Origin: CAWDMC01 sp963803295
GTDB taxonomy: Bacteria > Acidobacteriota > Terriglobia > UBA7540
Length of the DNA stretch: 64,000 nt
Direction: 5' to 3'
Assembly (NCBI GenBank): GCA_963803295.1
Contig: CAWDMC010000023.1
Coordinates: 372,001 to 436,000, forward strand
Within the stretch, counting starts at the first letter, position 1. Each line of letters opens with the position of its first letter. Position numbers and translations under genes: made by a program. Positions 26,771-36,858 of this stretch are shown in pieces. The notes under the pieces were generated by a model. It did not search any database and had not been told where the DNA came from. It saw nothing but the letters and a program-made list of their open reading frames with translations.

Positions 26771-29700
26771 TTGAGTCGTCATCGGGTCTTAAAAATTACC
26801 TTAGTGGCACTACCAGTATTGGTGGTAGTGTTAGCCGGCGCAGCTTTCCTGGTGCTGCGCAGTGCCGCATTCCATCGTTATATCCTTAACACAGTCATTG
26901 AAGAAGCTGGGAAATCGACGGGCGCGAGGGTAGAACTGGGCGATTTCAGCTTCCGTCTTGCAGCCTTGCGGGTTGACTTGTATCGCATCGCACTGCATGG
27001 CACCGAGTCTGGTCTGCAGCAGCCGCTATTCCAGGCCGATCACATCGGAGTCGGGCTCAAGCTGATATCGGTGTGGAGACACAAAGTCAACCTGCAAGAA
27101 ATCGTGGTCGACCGTCCTGTGGTGCATCTACTGGTAGACCCTCAGGGACAAAGTAACTTACCTCAGACGCCTTCCCCCCAGACCGGTTCCAAACCAACAA
27201 ATGTCTTCGAGATGGCGATCGGGCATGTGCAGCTCAACCACGGCGCGATATACTATAACGACCGCCAAACAGCGCTCGACGCCGAGGTCTACGATCTCGA
27301 GGCACACGCTGCTTTCGATCCCGTAAAGACCGAATATGACGGCAGGCTGGGCTATCGCCAGGGGCGCGTTCGATTCGGCGACTACAATCCAGTAACACAC
27401 GATCTCGATGCGCAGTTTGGCGCAAACCCTTCAGGCCTGACTTTGAATTCGCTGCGCCTTTCAAGCGGGGACTCCCGCCTTACGGCGCAGGCCCACTTAC
27501 AGGATTATGCAAACCCGGTCGTCGACGGGTCTTATGACGCGGTCATTTCCACAACCCAGCTCAGAGAAATCCTGAAGAACGAATCCTTGCCCGCGGGTGA
27601 GATTTCAACCAAGGGTACGATCCGCTACCAAAACGCTGCGGGCTCGCCGTTGCTGCGCACTCTTTCCGCCCAAGGCAAGATCAGCAGTCCAAGGCTGGGC
27701 GTCGACACGCCGCAAGCGCGCGCCAGTGTTCGGGCAATCAGGGGAGATTACCGGCTGGAGAACGGCACCTTAGAGGTGCGGAACCTGCTGGTGGATCTTC
27801 TCGGTGGGCGCCTCGGGGCCGAGGCTACCATGGCCCATCTCGACACCACGCCCGAGGCTCAGGTGAGGGCAACGCTGCAGGGAGTTTCACTTGATGACGC
27901 AACCGCGGCTTTACGCTCCAAATCACCAATCCGGATCTCGGGCCGTTTAGACGCGCAAATTGACGCGACCTGGCGCGGTAGCGTGCAGGATATTCAGGTT
28001 AAGTCCGACGCCCGCATTGCAGCCGCTACTGCCGTACCGCCCACGACCAGCGCCGCCGCCACTGCGATCCCTCTGAACGCGGCTTTGCATCTCGCCTATA
28101 ACGGACGTGCGGGCGTCCTCACTTTGCGGCAAAGTTACTTGCGCACTCCCCATACGACCATCAATCTCGATGGAACTGTCAGCAACCGATCCGTGCTCGA
28201 GATCCACGCGCAAGCGAACGATCTCCATGAAATCGACGGCCTGGTGCTCGCCCTCCGTTCGGCCCCTTCGAGCCGCACTTCCTCGCGTTCCAATCCGCCC
28301 GAACTTCTCGGTCTCGGTGGATCGGCGGCATTTGACGGTCAGATGCAAGGTACGATGAAGGACTTTCGCGTGAATGGACATCTGACGGCTACGAATTTTC
28401 GCTATCAGCGCACTATCCTGCCCCAGTTGCAAGCGAATGTCACCCTGGGTCCCTCCGGTGTTGAACTACACCAGGGGTCTCTCGAGACCAACACCCGCGG
28501 CGCCCGAGGCACCCGAGGCTACGTTCAGTTTGATGTCGCCGTGGCCATGCGAAACTGGTCGTTTACTCCCCGCAGTCCGATCAACGCCCGCGTGGTCGCG
28601 AACAGCATCCCGTTCTCGGATGTGCAGCACCTGGCCGGCATCGACTACCCAGTGAAGGGGCTGTTGTCGGTCAACGTTGCCGTGCATGGATCCCAAGACA
28701 ATCCCGCCGGACAGGGATCGGCTCGACTAGCGCAGGCCAGCGCCTGGAACCAGCCCATCCAGGACTTTTCGATGCAGTTCGAGGGCGACGGCAATGCAAT
28801 CCACTCGACCGTCAGCGTGCGCACACCAGCTGGATCGGGAACAGCGAATCTTACCTATTCGCCGAAGGTTGAAGCTTACGACGTGAAAGTCGATGTGCCG
28901 GGGGTGCGGATCGAGCAACTAGAACCCGTCCAGTCGCGCGCTCCGGGAGTAACCGGCGTGCTGACCGTCTCCGCCCAGGGGCGTGGCACTTTCAAGACGC
29001 CCGAATTTGAAGCAACGGTCGCAGCGCCACGCCTCGAACTAAGAGGCCAGAAACTCGACGGCTTGAGGTTGCAGGCGAGCGTGGCCCGCCAGCAGGCTCA
29101 CTTCACCCTCGCCTCAAACGTGGTAGGAGCTAACATTCAAGCCCGGGGAACTGTCAATCTCGATTCCGGCTACAACGCCACCGTAAATCTGGATACGCAG
29201 AAAATCGATCTCAGGCCGCTATTCGCTACCTATCTGTCCAGTATTCCGGGCGGCGATCTTCATGGAGAAACGGAAGTGCACGCCTGGCTCAAGGGACCGT
29301 TGAAGAACCCCAAAGAGATTGAGGCGCACGTCGAGGTCCCGGCGCTCCTCCTCAACTATCAGTCGTTCCAGATCGCGGCCCTCTCGCCGATACGCGGGGA
29401 ATTCCGGGCCGGAATTCTGACCCTGGAACACTCGGAGCTGAAGGGTACGAACACCGATCTTAAGCTTCAAGCCGTCATTCCCCTGGGCAGTGACGGAGAG
29501 ATGCAAGCAGCGGCAACGGGTGAGGTTAACCTCAACCTTATCCAACTATTCGATCCGCAATATGACAGCTCGGGCCAGCTCACCTTGAACGTCAATGCTC
29601 GGGGTACCCGTGCACATCCGCAGTTGAGCGGCGTGGTCCGGATTTCGAACGGCGCTTTCCAGGCTCCCGGAGCGCCATTGGGCGCAGAAAACGTCAACGC

Positions 29701-30754
29701 AGAATTTGATGTCTCTTCCGAACGCGTCGACATCAAGAGCTTCACTGCCGTGAGTGGCGGGGGTGACGTAACCGCTCAGGGCTCCGCGACCTATCGCCCC
29801 GCCGTCGAATTCAATGTAGTGCTCGGAGCCAAGCACGTCCGTCTGCGTTATCCGGAAGGTTTGAGGACGGTATTTGACAGTACCCTCACGCTCAATGGCA
29901 CGCCGGCAGCGGCCACGCTAAACGGGGAGGTCCTGGTCAACACTGTATCCCCAACGCAGCAGTTCGATCTTTCGACCTTTGCAGATCAGTTCTCCGGACC
30001 ATCAACACCTTCAGACTCAGGCTTTACCGATAACCTTAAACTTAATATCGCCGTCCGCTCGACGGGACAAATGGCGCTCTCCAGCACCGAACTTAGCGTC
30101 CGAGGCTCGGCGGACCTGCGCATCAGCGGAACGGCGGCCTCACCGATCGTCATGGGCCGGACGGTCATCACCGGTGGGGAGATTTTCTTCAATGGCCGGC
30201 GCTTCCAGGTACAGAACGGTGCCATTTCTTTCGTGAACCCCGTGCGCACCGAACCTGTGGTGAATCTTCAGGTAACGACGACCGTCCAGCAGTTCAATAT
30301 CAGTCTGAACTTTGTAGGACCGATTGATCGCCTGCGTACTACCTACAGTTCCGACCCGCCGCTGCCGCCGGTGGACATCATCAACCTGATCGCTACCGGC
30401 CATACCATCCAAGGCCATACCAACGAAGCCGCTGCTTCCAGTCCGACCACGCCGCAGTCCTTGCTGGCTGGACAACTGGCCGGCCAAGTCAGCAGCCGGA
30501 TCGGCAAGCTGGCCGGGATCTCCTCCCTGACCATCGATCCACAGATTGGCGGAAATCAGAGCAGTCCCGCACGCCTCGCGCTTCAACAACGAGTCACTAA
30601 GAACCTGTTCTTTACCTTTGCTACAGACGTAACCACAGCTCAGGGCGAGGTGGTTCAAGTGGAGTATCAAATCAGCCGCAGATATTCGCTGAGCACGACG
30701 TACAACCAAGATGGCCAGTATTCCCTCCAGGTCAAAATGCATAAAAGGTTCTGA
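26771..30754 (+). CDS. tamB: TamB-like translocation and assembly module protein (DUF490)
   Basis: This 1327-residue protein has an N-terminal membrane anchor (ITLVALPVLVVVLAGAAFLV) and then an AsmA-like start (ARVELGDFSFRLAALRVDLY). A very long beta-rich region of the lipid-groove type follows, ending in the TamB/DUF490 C-terminal domain with EIFFNGRRFQVQNGAISFVN and PPLPPVDIINLIATG near residue 1200. Such proteins bridge the periplasm and work with an Omp85 partner or move phospholipid to the outer membrane. TTG 26771 is used as the start because AGGAG lies 8 bp upstream. The upstream Omp85 gene is its evident partner. Confidence 0.9.
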   Translation: MSRHRVLKITLVALPVLVVVLAGAAFLVLRSAAFHRYILNTVIEEAGKSTGARVELGDFSFRLAALRVDLYRIALHGTESGLQQPLFQADHIGVGLKLISVWRHKVNLQEIVVDRPVVHLLVDPQGQSNLPQTPSPQTGSKPTNVFEMAIGHVQLNHGAIYYNDRQTALDAEVYDLEAHAAFDPVKTEYDGRLGYRQGRVRFGDYNPVTHDLDAQFGANPSGLTLNSLRLSSGDSRLTAQAHLQDYANPVVDGSYDAVISTTQLREILKNESLPAGEISTKGTIRYQNAAGSPLLRTLSAQGKISSPRLGVDTPQARASVRAIRGDYRLENGTLEVRNLLVDLLGGRLGAEATMAHLDTTPEAQVRATLQGVSLDDATAALRSKSPIRISGRLDAQIDATWRGSVQDIQVKSDARIAAATAVPPTTSAAATAIPLNAALHLAYNGRAGVLTLRQSYLRTPHTTINLDGTVSNRSVLEIHAQANDLHEIDGLVLALRSAPSSRTSSRSNPPELLGLGGSAAFDGQMQGTMKDFRVNGHLTATNFRYQRTILPQLQANVTLGPSGVELHQGSLETNTRGARGTRGYVQFDVAVAMRNWSFTPRSPINARVVANSIPFSDVQHLAGIDYPVKGLLSVNVAVHGSQDNPAGQGSARLAQASAWNQPIQDFSMQFEGDGNAIHSTVSVRTPAGSGTANLTYSPKVEAYDVKVDVPGVRIEQLEPVQSRAPGVTGVLTVSAQGRGTFKTPEFEATVAAPRLELRGQKLDGLRLQASVARQQAHFTLASNVVGANIQARGTVNLDSGYNATVNLDTQKIDLRPLFATYLSSIPGGDLHGETEVHAWLKGPLKNPKEIEAHVEVPALLLNYQSFQIAALSPIRGEFRAGILTLEHSELKGTNTDLKLQAVIPLGSDGEMQAAATGEVNLNLIQLFDPQYDSSGQLTLNVNARGTRAHPQLSGVVRISNGAFQAPGAPLGAENVNAEFDVSSERVDIKSFTAVSGGGDVTAQGSATYRPAVEFNVVLGAKHVRLRYPEGLRTVFDSTLTLNGTPAAATLNGEVLVNTVSPTQQFDLSTFADQFSGPSTPSDSGFTDNLKLNIAVRSTGQMALSSTELSVRGSADLRISGTAASPIVMGRTVITGGEIFFNGRRFQVQNGAISFVNPVRTEPVVNLQVTTTVQQFNISLNFVGPIDRLRTTYSSDPPLPPVDIINLIATGHTIQGHTNEAAASSPTTPQSLLAGQLAGQVSSRIGKLAGISSLTIDPQIGGNQSSPARLALQQRVTKNLFFTFATDVTTAQGEVVQVEYQISRRYSLSTTYNQDGQYSLQVKMHKRF

Positions 30755-31007
30755 CGGTCTTCTGCGAACATAGTAAGTGTATCTCCAGATCTGCCTTTAG
30801 GATCTCGGCCTGGTCCGCGACTTCGGCAAAGAGAGGCCGCGGATTTCGACAGCGGGTCACGCGCTGGACCGCATTCCTCACATTCCCTGGAACAGTGGTA
30901 CCGTACCGCTACAACCCGTGATAGGATAGTGCCGCCTCGGCCCGTCCGCCCTTCTCGAGTGCCGTTCCCCTTCGCGCGAACTCACCCGAAAACTGGAGGC
31001 CATTGTC
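30755..31007. other. Spacer and leader of the TonB receptor gene
   Basis: No gene is seen. GGAGG at about 30996-31000 serves the TTG start at 31008. Confidence 0.4.
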
Positions 31008-34000
31008 TTGAAGTTTCGAACCCGGAAAGTAATTGAGGGTTTCCTCAAAGGTCTGACCAGCCTTTTGCTAGGTGGCTTTCTCGGCATCTGCTACGCTTCG
31101 ACGCAAACCACGTTGTGCCGCGGAACCCTGCGCGACGCTCAGGAGAACGCCGTGGTAGGAGCGCAAGTTGAGTTGCAGCCAGTTACGAGCGGCTCCACTG
31201 TTTCCGCCAGCAGCGACCCGAACGGCGCCTTCACTTTCACCGCAGTTCCCCTCGGGCGGTATTACGTATTGGTGCGTTCACGGCAGGTTGTGGCGCGGGC
31301 CCAACAGCCACTTGAATTGCGGCTGGGCGAAGCGGTGACGCTCCAGCTCGAACTTTCATCCGATGGCAGGACACTCGATCTGTTCGCGAACGGGAGCCCC
31401 GGTTCGAGTTCGCCGCCCGAAGCAAGCCGGCCGCAGAGCACCGTTGCTGGTGAACAGAAAGGAAGTGGTGGGCAGACGCTATCGAGCAAAGCCGTTTCAA
31501 GCCTCCCGCTCAACAAGCGTGACTTCAGCCAATTGCTGGCACTGGCGGGTGGAACCCAGACCGATACCAACGGATCCTCGAATTTCACTCAACAATTCGC
31601 GGTGAACGGTCAGCGAGGTACGACCGCAGTATTCGCCATGGACGGAATCTTTATTAGCGATCCGGAAATGGCCGGTGCAACCTTTTCCAACCTAAATGTT
31701 GAAGCGATTCAGGAGATTCGCTCCAGCTCGGGCGTAATGCCGGCTGAGATCGGCGCTGGAGCAGCCTCCTACACGGATGTGGTCACCAAGTCCGGCACGT
31801 CTCAGATCCACGGTGTAGCTTTCTTCTTTGCGCGGAATTCGGCTTTCGATGCCCGCAACTTCTTTGACCGCCGGTCGCTGGCTGAGCCCGGCCGCATCCC
31901 ACCTTTCATTCGCAGCGAGTTCGGGTTTACCAACGGCGGACCCGTGGTTTTGCCCGGTCTCTACGATGGCCGCGGCCGGACTTTTTATTTTGGCCAATAC
32001 CAGGGATTTCGCCAAGTACTGGGAACCACGCAGGTGCTTTCAGTTCCGACGGCCGCTGAACGTCAGGGACTCGACACCAGCGCTCACCCGGGCGACACGC
32101 TGATGGTCCCGGTAAACCCCCAGATCGCTGAAGTGCTGGCGCGCTACCCCTTGCCAAACGATCCGCAAGGGGCCTACGGCGCACGCACCTACGCCGCTTC
32201 CTCCAAAGTCCGCACCAACACCGATCAGTTCTCAGTCCGCATTGATCATCGCTTCTCAGACAAGGGCCAATTCTTCGTCCGTTTCGCTCTCGATGACATC
32301 ACGGGACCAACGACCAATCCCTCCCAGACGGCTCTCGATCCGAGTTTTGCAGTGACCTTCTTCAATCACCAGCGCACCCTCGGGCTCCATTACGCCCGTA
32401 TTGTCTCGCCGAACATGACCTGGGACACCTCCCTTGGATACATTCGCACTACACCAAACTATCCTCCGCTCAATGCGACCCAGCCAGGACTACTTTTTCC
32501 CGACGGTTTATACCAGTCGTTCAACTCCGCCGCCGGATCCGTTATGGGCGCTTACGCCAACATTGGCGAGGTCCGGCAGAACTTCAGCTTCGTTCGCGGC
32601 AAGCACACCCTGAAGTGGGGCGGAGAAGTTCGGGTCAACCGAGATACAGCGGTGTTTGGACAGAACACCGACGGCGCTTATACCTTTGGAGGCGGCCCTT
32701 CTTATGCTTTTGGCGACATACCTTCGCTTAGCGGAACCCACGATATTCAGGCCAGAGAGCAACTGCCTGATACCCTCACTAGCTTCCTGACCGGCGCTCC
32801 GCACTCTTACACAATTTCGGTCGCCCCGCCCATGTTCCCGCAAGGAACCCACATCGGGGAAGTGGCGGTACGCCGTGAGGCTTACAACTTCTACTTCCAA
32901 GACGCCTGGAAAATCTCTCCTCGCCTCGCGTTCAACTACGGCCTGCGCTACGACGTGACAACTCCCCTTCATGCCGGTCACAACCTCACCGCGGGCGTCG
33001 CCTTCGTTCGCCCCGACGGCACATCTGCTCGTTCATGGGACCCCGGCGCTGATGTCAAGTTCCTGGTAAATCCGCAGCCGCCCTACGACTTTGACTGGCA
33101 CGGCTGGGGACCGAGACTAGCACTCGACTGGAGTGCCACCGGCAAAACCGTTCTGCACGCCGGCGGGTCCATCACCACCGTCTTGATGAATCCCTGGTTG
33201 AACAATATGCTTATGGGCGGCACGCCATTTGTGACGACTCCGCTTGTCATTGCTACACCTGGAGCGCCGGTTCCATTCCAAAACAAGGTGACCCCGTTGA
33301 AGATTCCCGTGATGCTCACGCCAGAGGGGCAACCTCTATTTCCGCCAGGTCAGTCCACCGCCAAGCTGGCTCCCAACACGGGATTCGACGTAGTACGATT
33401 TGCGCGGGATCTGGCGGCGGCGGAGCCCGGGCAGCCCTTTAGCCCGTACCCGGTTGGCGGCATGGCTCAGAATTTCCGGAATGGGTACATCGAAACATAT
33501 ACCATCGGTCTGGAACATGACTTCGGGGATCTCCACTTCAACGCGTCGTACGTCGGGACACAGGGTCTGGAGCTTGCCTCCATGCAGGAGTTCAACGGTT
33601 ATCCGGGAGCTAGCCCGGGCTTCGCGCCCTTCACGCTCTTCGATTCAGAGGGACACGCGACCGGTGGAGTTGGCCACATCGGCCTGATGACCACGCGCTC
33701 CCATTCCACCTTCAATTCCCTGCAGGCCGGATTGGCGAAGACTTCTGCCCGCGCGGGTCTGGGTTTCCAAGTGAACTACACCTGGTCGAAGTCACTCGAC
33801 GACTCCAGCAGTCCCTTGCCGGGATTTTTTGGCAACAGCTCGAACGCTATCATCCAGACGCCACCCCAGGATCCTTACGATCCTGGCGCCGAAAGAGGCC
33901 CCTCTATCTTCGACATCACCCACACGGTTTCAGCTAGTATCATCCAGCAGCTACCCATCGATCGTGTCAGACTTCTCCGCCCACTGGGGCGGAAAGTGAC

Positions 34001-34505
34001 CTCGGGTTGGCAATTGTTGAACATCACCACGCTGGCCAGTGGCCTTCCCTTCTCGGTCTACTCAGGAATGCAACAAACGGGTTTTGGTGTGAACGGCGCC
34101 GATCGACCCGACCAGGTGAAGCGCCCCACCTTTTCCACGAGCCGTAAGATTCGCGAGGACTATTTCGGGCTCGGTAGCGCCAATACCTCGTTCTTTTCCA
34201 TACCCGTCGGCCTGCCGGGCGGAGCCGGTCCCAACCAGGGACGCTTGGGAACTCTCGGGCGCGACACCTTTCGCGGGCCGGGCTTTCACAGCTTCGACCT
34301 GGCCCTGACGAAAGATACGGAGTTCGCCCACCACGGCGCCGGTGAGCCCATAACGCTCCAGTTGCGCGCTGAGTTTTTCAACGCTTTCAACCTCGTCAAT
34401 TTTGGCTTACCCTCGAATGTCCTGCTCGGCTCGGGTTTCGGTATCATCAGCCAAACCGCCGGATCCTCGCGCCAGATTCAGCTCTCGCTAAAGCTGTTTT
34501 ACTGA
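31008..34505 (+). CDS. Oar-type TonB-dependent receptor with N-terminal carboxypeptidase-regulatory-like domain
   Basis: This 1165-residue outer-membrane receptor has a signal peptide (about 1-30) and a CarboxypepD_reg-like beta sandwich at about 36-120 (AVVGAQVELQPVTSGSTVSA). A plug domain follows at about 150-260, with LPLNKRDFSQLLALAGGTQT and GIFISDPEMAGATFSNLNVE. The large barrel ends with aromatic LKLFY. Proteins of this shape are expanded in Acidobacteriota and are thought to take up glycans or peptides. No obvious TonB box or adjacent substrate gene identifies the ligand. Start TTG 31008 follows GGAGG. Confidence 0.92.
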   Translation: MKFRTRKVIEGFLKGLTSLLLGGFLGICYASTQTTLCRGTLRDAQENAVVGAQVELQPVTSGSTVSASSDPNGAFTFTAVPLGRYYVLVRSRQVVARAQQPLELRLGEAVTLQLELSSDGRTLDLFANGSPGSSSPPEASRPQSTVAGEQKGSGGQTLSSKAVSSLPLNKRDFSQLLALAGGTQTDTNGSSNFTQQFAVNGQRGTTAVFAMDGIFISDPEMAGATFSNLNVEAIQEIRSSSGVMPAEIGAGAASYTDVVTKSGTSQIHGVAFFFARNSAFDARNFFDRRSLAEPGRIPPFIRSEFGFTNGGPVVLPGLYDGRGRTFYFGQYQGFRQVLGTTQVLSVPTAAERQGLDTSAHPGDTLMVPVNPQIAEVLARYPLPNDPQGAYGARTYAASSKVRTNTDQFSVRIDHRFSDKGQFFVRFALDDITGPTTNPSQTALDPSFAVTFFNHQRTLGLHYARIVSPNMTWDTSLGYIRTTPNYPPLNATQPGLLFPDGLYQSFNSAAGSVMGAYANIGEVRQNFSFVRGKHTLKWGGEVRVNRDTAVFGQNTDGAYTFGGGPSYAFGDIPSLSGTHDIQAREQLPDTLTSFLTGAPHSYTISVAPPMFPQGTHIGEVAVRREAYNFYFQDAWKISPRLAFNYGLRYDVTTPLHAGHNLTAGVAFVRPDGTSARSWDPGADVKFLVNPQPPYDFDWHGWGPRLALDWSATGKTVLHAGGSITTVLMNPWLNNMLMGGTPFVTTPLVIATPGAPVPFQNKVTPLKIPVMLTPEGQPLFPPGQSTAKLAPNTGFDVVRFARDLAAAEPGQPFSPYPVGGMAQNFRNGYIETYTIGLEHDFGDLHFNASYVGTQGLELASMQEFNGYPGASPGFAPFTLFDSEGHATGGVGHIGLMTTRSHSTFNSLQAGLAKTSARAGLGFQVNYTWSKSLDDSSSPLPGFFGNSSNAIIQTPPQDPYDPGAERGPSIFDITHTVSASIIQQLPIDRVRLLRPLGRKVTSGWQLLNITTLASGLPFSVYSGMQQTGFGVNGADRPDQVKRPTFSTSRKIREDYFGLGSANTSFFSIPVGLPGGAGPNQGRLGTLGRDTFRGPGFHSFDLALTKDTEFAHHGAGEPITLQLRAEFFNAFNLVNFGLPSNVLLGSGFGIISQTAGSSRQIQLSLKLFY

Positions 34506-34634
34506 TCGAGGGACTCTGAACAACCCCTGTGACCTTAGACGTTCGGCCGCCGTCCACCGCGCAGCAGCAGAACCGCGTACAATCGGACCGTCCCGAACCT
34601 CGGGGCGGATCAGGTATGATAAACTAGATACTTT

Positions 34635-36512
34635 ATGCGGGAGCCATTCCTGGACAGAATCGAGAAGCGCAGTCTGGTGTGCGACGGCGCCATGGGCACC
34701 ATGCTCTACGGCAAGGGCATACCCTTCAGCCGCTGCTTTGACGAGTTGAATCTTACTCAGCCCCATCTGGTGAAAGAGGTGCATCTGGCCTACGTGAAGG
34801 CCGGGGCGGATGTCATCGAAACCAACTCATTCGGAGCCACAAGTCCACGGCTGGCCAAGTACGACTTGGCCGCTAAGGTGCGCGACATAAACCGAGCAGC
34901 GGCCCGTTTGGCGCGCGAGGTAGCTGGCGACGAGATCTACGTCGCGGGATCTGTCGGGCCGCTCGGGGTTCCGCTTGAACCTCTGGGTTCGACGTCGCTC
35001 GACGAGGCTAAGGCGTTCTACTGCGAGCAGATTGCGGCTTTGGTTGACGGGGGAGTCGACCTGATCATCGTCGAGACCATGGTGGATCCCACGGAGGCGC
35101 GGCAGGCTCTGCTGGCTGCGCGCGATGTCGATCCGGGCGTACCGGTGATCGTACAGATGACCATCCAGGAGGATGGCGCTACCCCGCGCGGCGCGAAGGC
35201 CGAGGATTTTGCCCGTCAGCTTGATGCCTGGGGTGCTGACCTGATCGGCCTGAACTGCAGCATCGGTCCGGCCGGCGTCCTTGAAACGCTGGAGAAAATA
35301 GCAGGGGTCACTCAACGCAGGCTTACCGCCCAGCCGAATGCCGGATTGCCCCGCACGGTCGATGGACGAAGCATCTATCTGTGCTCGCCCGAGTACATGG
35401 CTCGTTACGCGGAAAAGTTCATTCACGCGGGCGCGCGGTTGGTGGGCGGCTGCTGCGGAACCATTCCCGAGCATATCCGCGCGATCAAGCAAGTGGTCCG
35501 CTCACTTCGTGTATCTCCGGCGCAGATGACAATTGCCGCTCAGGCGGCGCCCTCGCGCGCCTTGGAACCGGTGGCGGTGGAACGGCGATCGCGTCTCGCG
35601 GCCAAGCTGGCCGGGCGCCAATTCCCGATTCTGGTGGGGATGATCCCGCCTAAGGGCTGCGACCCCACCGGTGAAATCGAGGGCGCTCAATATCTGCGCG
35701 CCCAGGGCGCAGACGCGGTGAATATCTCCGATGGCCCGGGATTTTCCGCCCGTCTGAGCGCCGGCACACTAGCCGCGATTATCCAGCAGCGCGTTGGAGT
35801 GGAGGCGCTGCTTCACTACAGTTGTCTGAACCGGAATCTGCTGGGCATTCAGTCCGATCTTCTGGGTGCCTACGCCCTGGGCATCCGCAATATCCTGGCA
35901 GTGAGTGGGGAGCCGCCCGCTCTAACTCACTATCCGCAGGTAACGGCGGTCAGGGACGTGGATTCGATCGGATTGGTGAACCTGCTCAGCAATCTTAACC
36001 GCGGGCTCGACGTGGGTGGCAATCCCATCGGCTCCCAAACCGGATTTCTGATCGGCGTCGAAGCCAACCCGTATGCGCTCGATTCCGAAGAGGAGCAGCG
36101 GCGCTTCAGCTATAAGGTGGAAGCAGGCGCTAACTTCGCCTTGACCCAGCCGGTGTTCGACCCCGGGAGCCTGGAGCGGTTCCTGACGCGGATCGGGCCG
36201 GGCGGCGCGCCGCCCATCCCTATTATCGCCGGCATTCATCCGCTCACGAGCTTCCGTCATGCGGAATTCCTGAACAACGAAGTGCCTGGAGTTTCCGTTC
36301 CGCCGCCGATTCTCGAACGCATGCGAGCCGCCGGTGCGGGCGACAGGGCTCGGGCTGAGGGCTTAAAAATCGCGCAGGAACTGCTGCTGGAGATCCACGA
36401 TATGGTGCAGGGCGTACAAATCGCGGCTCCTTTCGGGCGATACGCCGTGGCGGTCGAGGTCGCACACATCCTAGCTGAAGCCGAAGTTCGCGGCCTGAAT
36501 TCCCCAGCCTGA
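34635..36512 (+). CDS. Homocysteine S-methyltransferase / methylenetetrahydrofolate reductase fusion (YitJ-like)
   Basis: This 625-residue two-domain protein starts with a homocysteine methyltransferase barrel (1-300, CDGAMGTMLYGKGIPFSRC). Its Zn-binding cysteines are Cys208 in GLNCSIGP and Cys273/Cys274 in GGCCGT. The second domain (about 325-625) is an FAD-dependent methylenetetrahydrofolate reductase barrel (ILVGMIPPKGCDPTGE; LAVSGEPP). The fusion would couple methyl-THF formation to methionine synthesis or recycling. No cobalamin domain of MetH is attached. Start ATG 34635; no SAM riboswitch could be recognised in the 129-bp leader. Confidence 0.92.
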   Translation: MREPFLDRIEKRSLVCDGAMGTMLYGKGIPFSRCFDELNLTQPHLVKEVHLAYVKAGADVIETNSFGATSPRLAKYDLAAKVRDINRAAARLAREVAGDEIYVAGSVGPLGVPLEPLGSTSLDEAKAFYCEQIAALVDGGVDLIIVETMVDPTEARQALLAARDVDPGVPVIVQMTIQEDGATPRGAKAEDFARQLDAWGADLIGLNCSIGPAGVLETLEKIAGVTQRRLTAQPNAGLPRTVDGRSIYLCSPEYMARYAEKFIHAGARLVGGCCGTIPEHIRAIKQVVRSLRVSPAQMTIAAQAAPSRALEPVAVERRSRLAAKLAGRQFPILVGMIPPKGCDPTGEIEGAQYLRAQGADAVNISDGPGFSARLSAGTLAAIIQQRVGVEALLHYSCLNRNLLGIQSDLLGAYALGIRNILAVSGEPPALTHYPQVTAVRDVDSIGLVNLLSNLNRGLDVGGNPIGSQTGFLIGVEANPYALDSEEEQRRFSYKVEAGANFALTQPVFDPGSLERFLTRIGPGGAPPIPIIAGIHPLTSFRHAEFLNNEVPGVSVPPPILERMRAAGAGDRARAEGLKIAQELLLEIHDMVQGVQIAAPFGRYAVAVEVAHILAEAEVRGLNSPA

Positions 36513-36525
36513 ATGGATGAAGTAG

Positions 36526-36786
36526 ATGCCGGAGCCCCCGAAAAGCGACAAAACTCCAAGCTTTGAAACCAATCTGCAGCGCCTCGAAGCCATTGTCCAT
36601 CAACTCGAGGACGCCGACCTGCCGCTCGAAAAGTCCATCGAACTCTACGAGGAAGGCATGAAGCTGTCGCGCGTGTGCCATCAGCAACTTCAGGAGGCCG
36701 AAGGCAAGGTGGAAATCCTGAGAAAAAAGGCCGGAGGCGCCGTGGTCGCGGAACCCTTTGAAGCCCGTGAAGCGGAGGGATCCTGA
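36526..36786 (+). CDS. xseB: Exodeoxyribonuclease VII small subunit
   Basis: This 86-residue protein has the XseB core at residues 12-62 (FETNLQRLEAIVHQLEDADL, PLEKSIELYEEGMKLSR). XseB pairs with XseA to degrade single-stranded DNA. No xseA gene lies in the window. It begins 14 bp after the methyltransferase stop and is followed by ispA and dxs, the common xseB-ispA-dxs arrangement. Confidence 0.93.
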   Translation: MPEPPKSDKTPSFETNLQRLEAIVHQLEDADLPLEKSIELYEEGMKLSRVCHQQLQEAEGKVEILRKKAGGAVVAEPFEAREAEGS

Positions 36787-36858
36787 AGATGAGATAACGA
36801 AGCACAGACGCCACTCGTTTTGACTCTCGACCTGATTTGATCCTTGACGTAGCCGCCC

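Noticed and set aside
34506..34634. SAM or cobalamin riboswitch before the homocysteine methyltransferase/MTHFR gene
   Set aside because: The leader is only 129 bp. I could find neither the conserved S-box core nor a B12 box.
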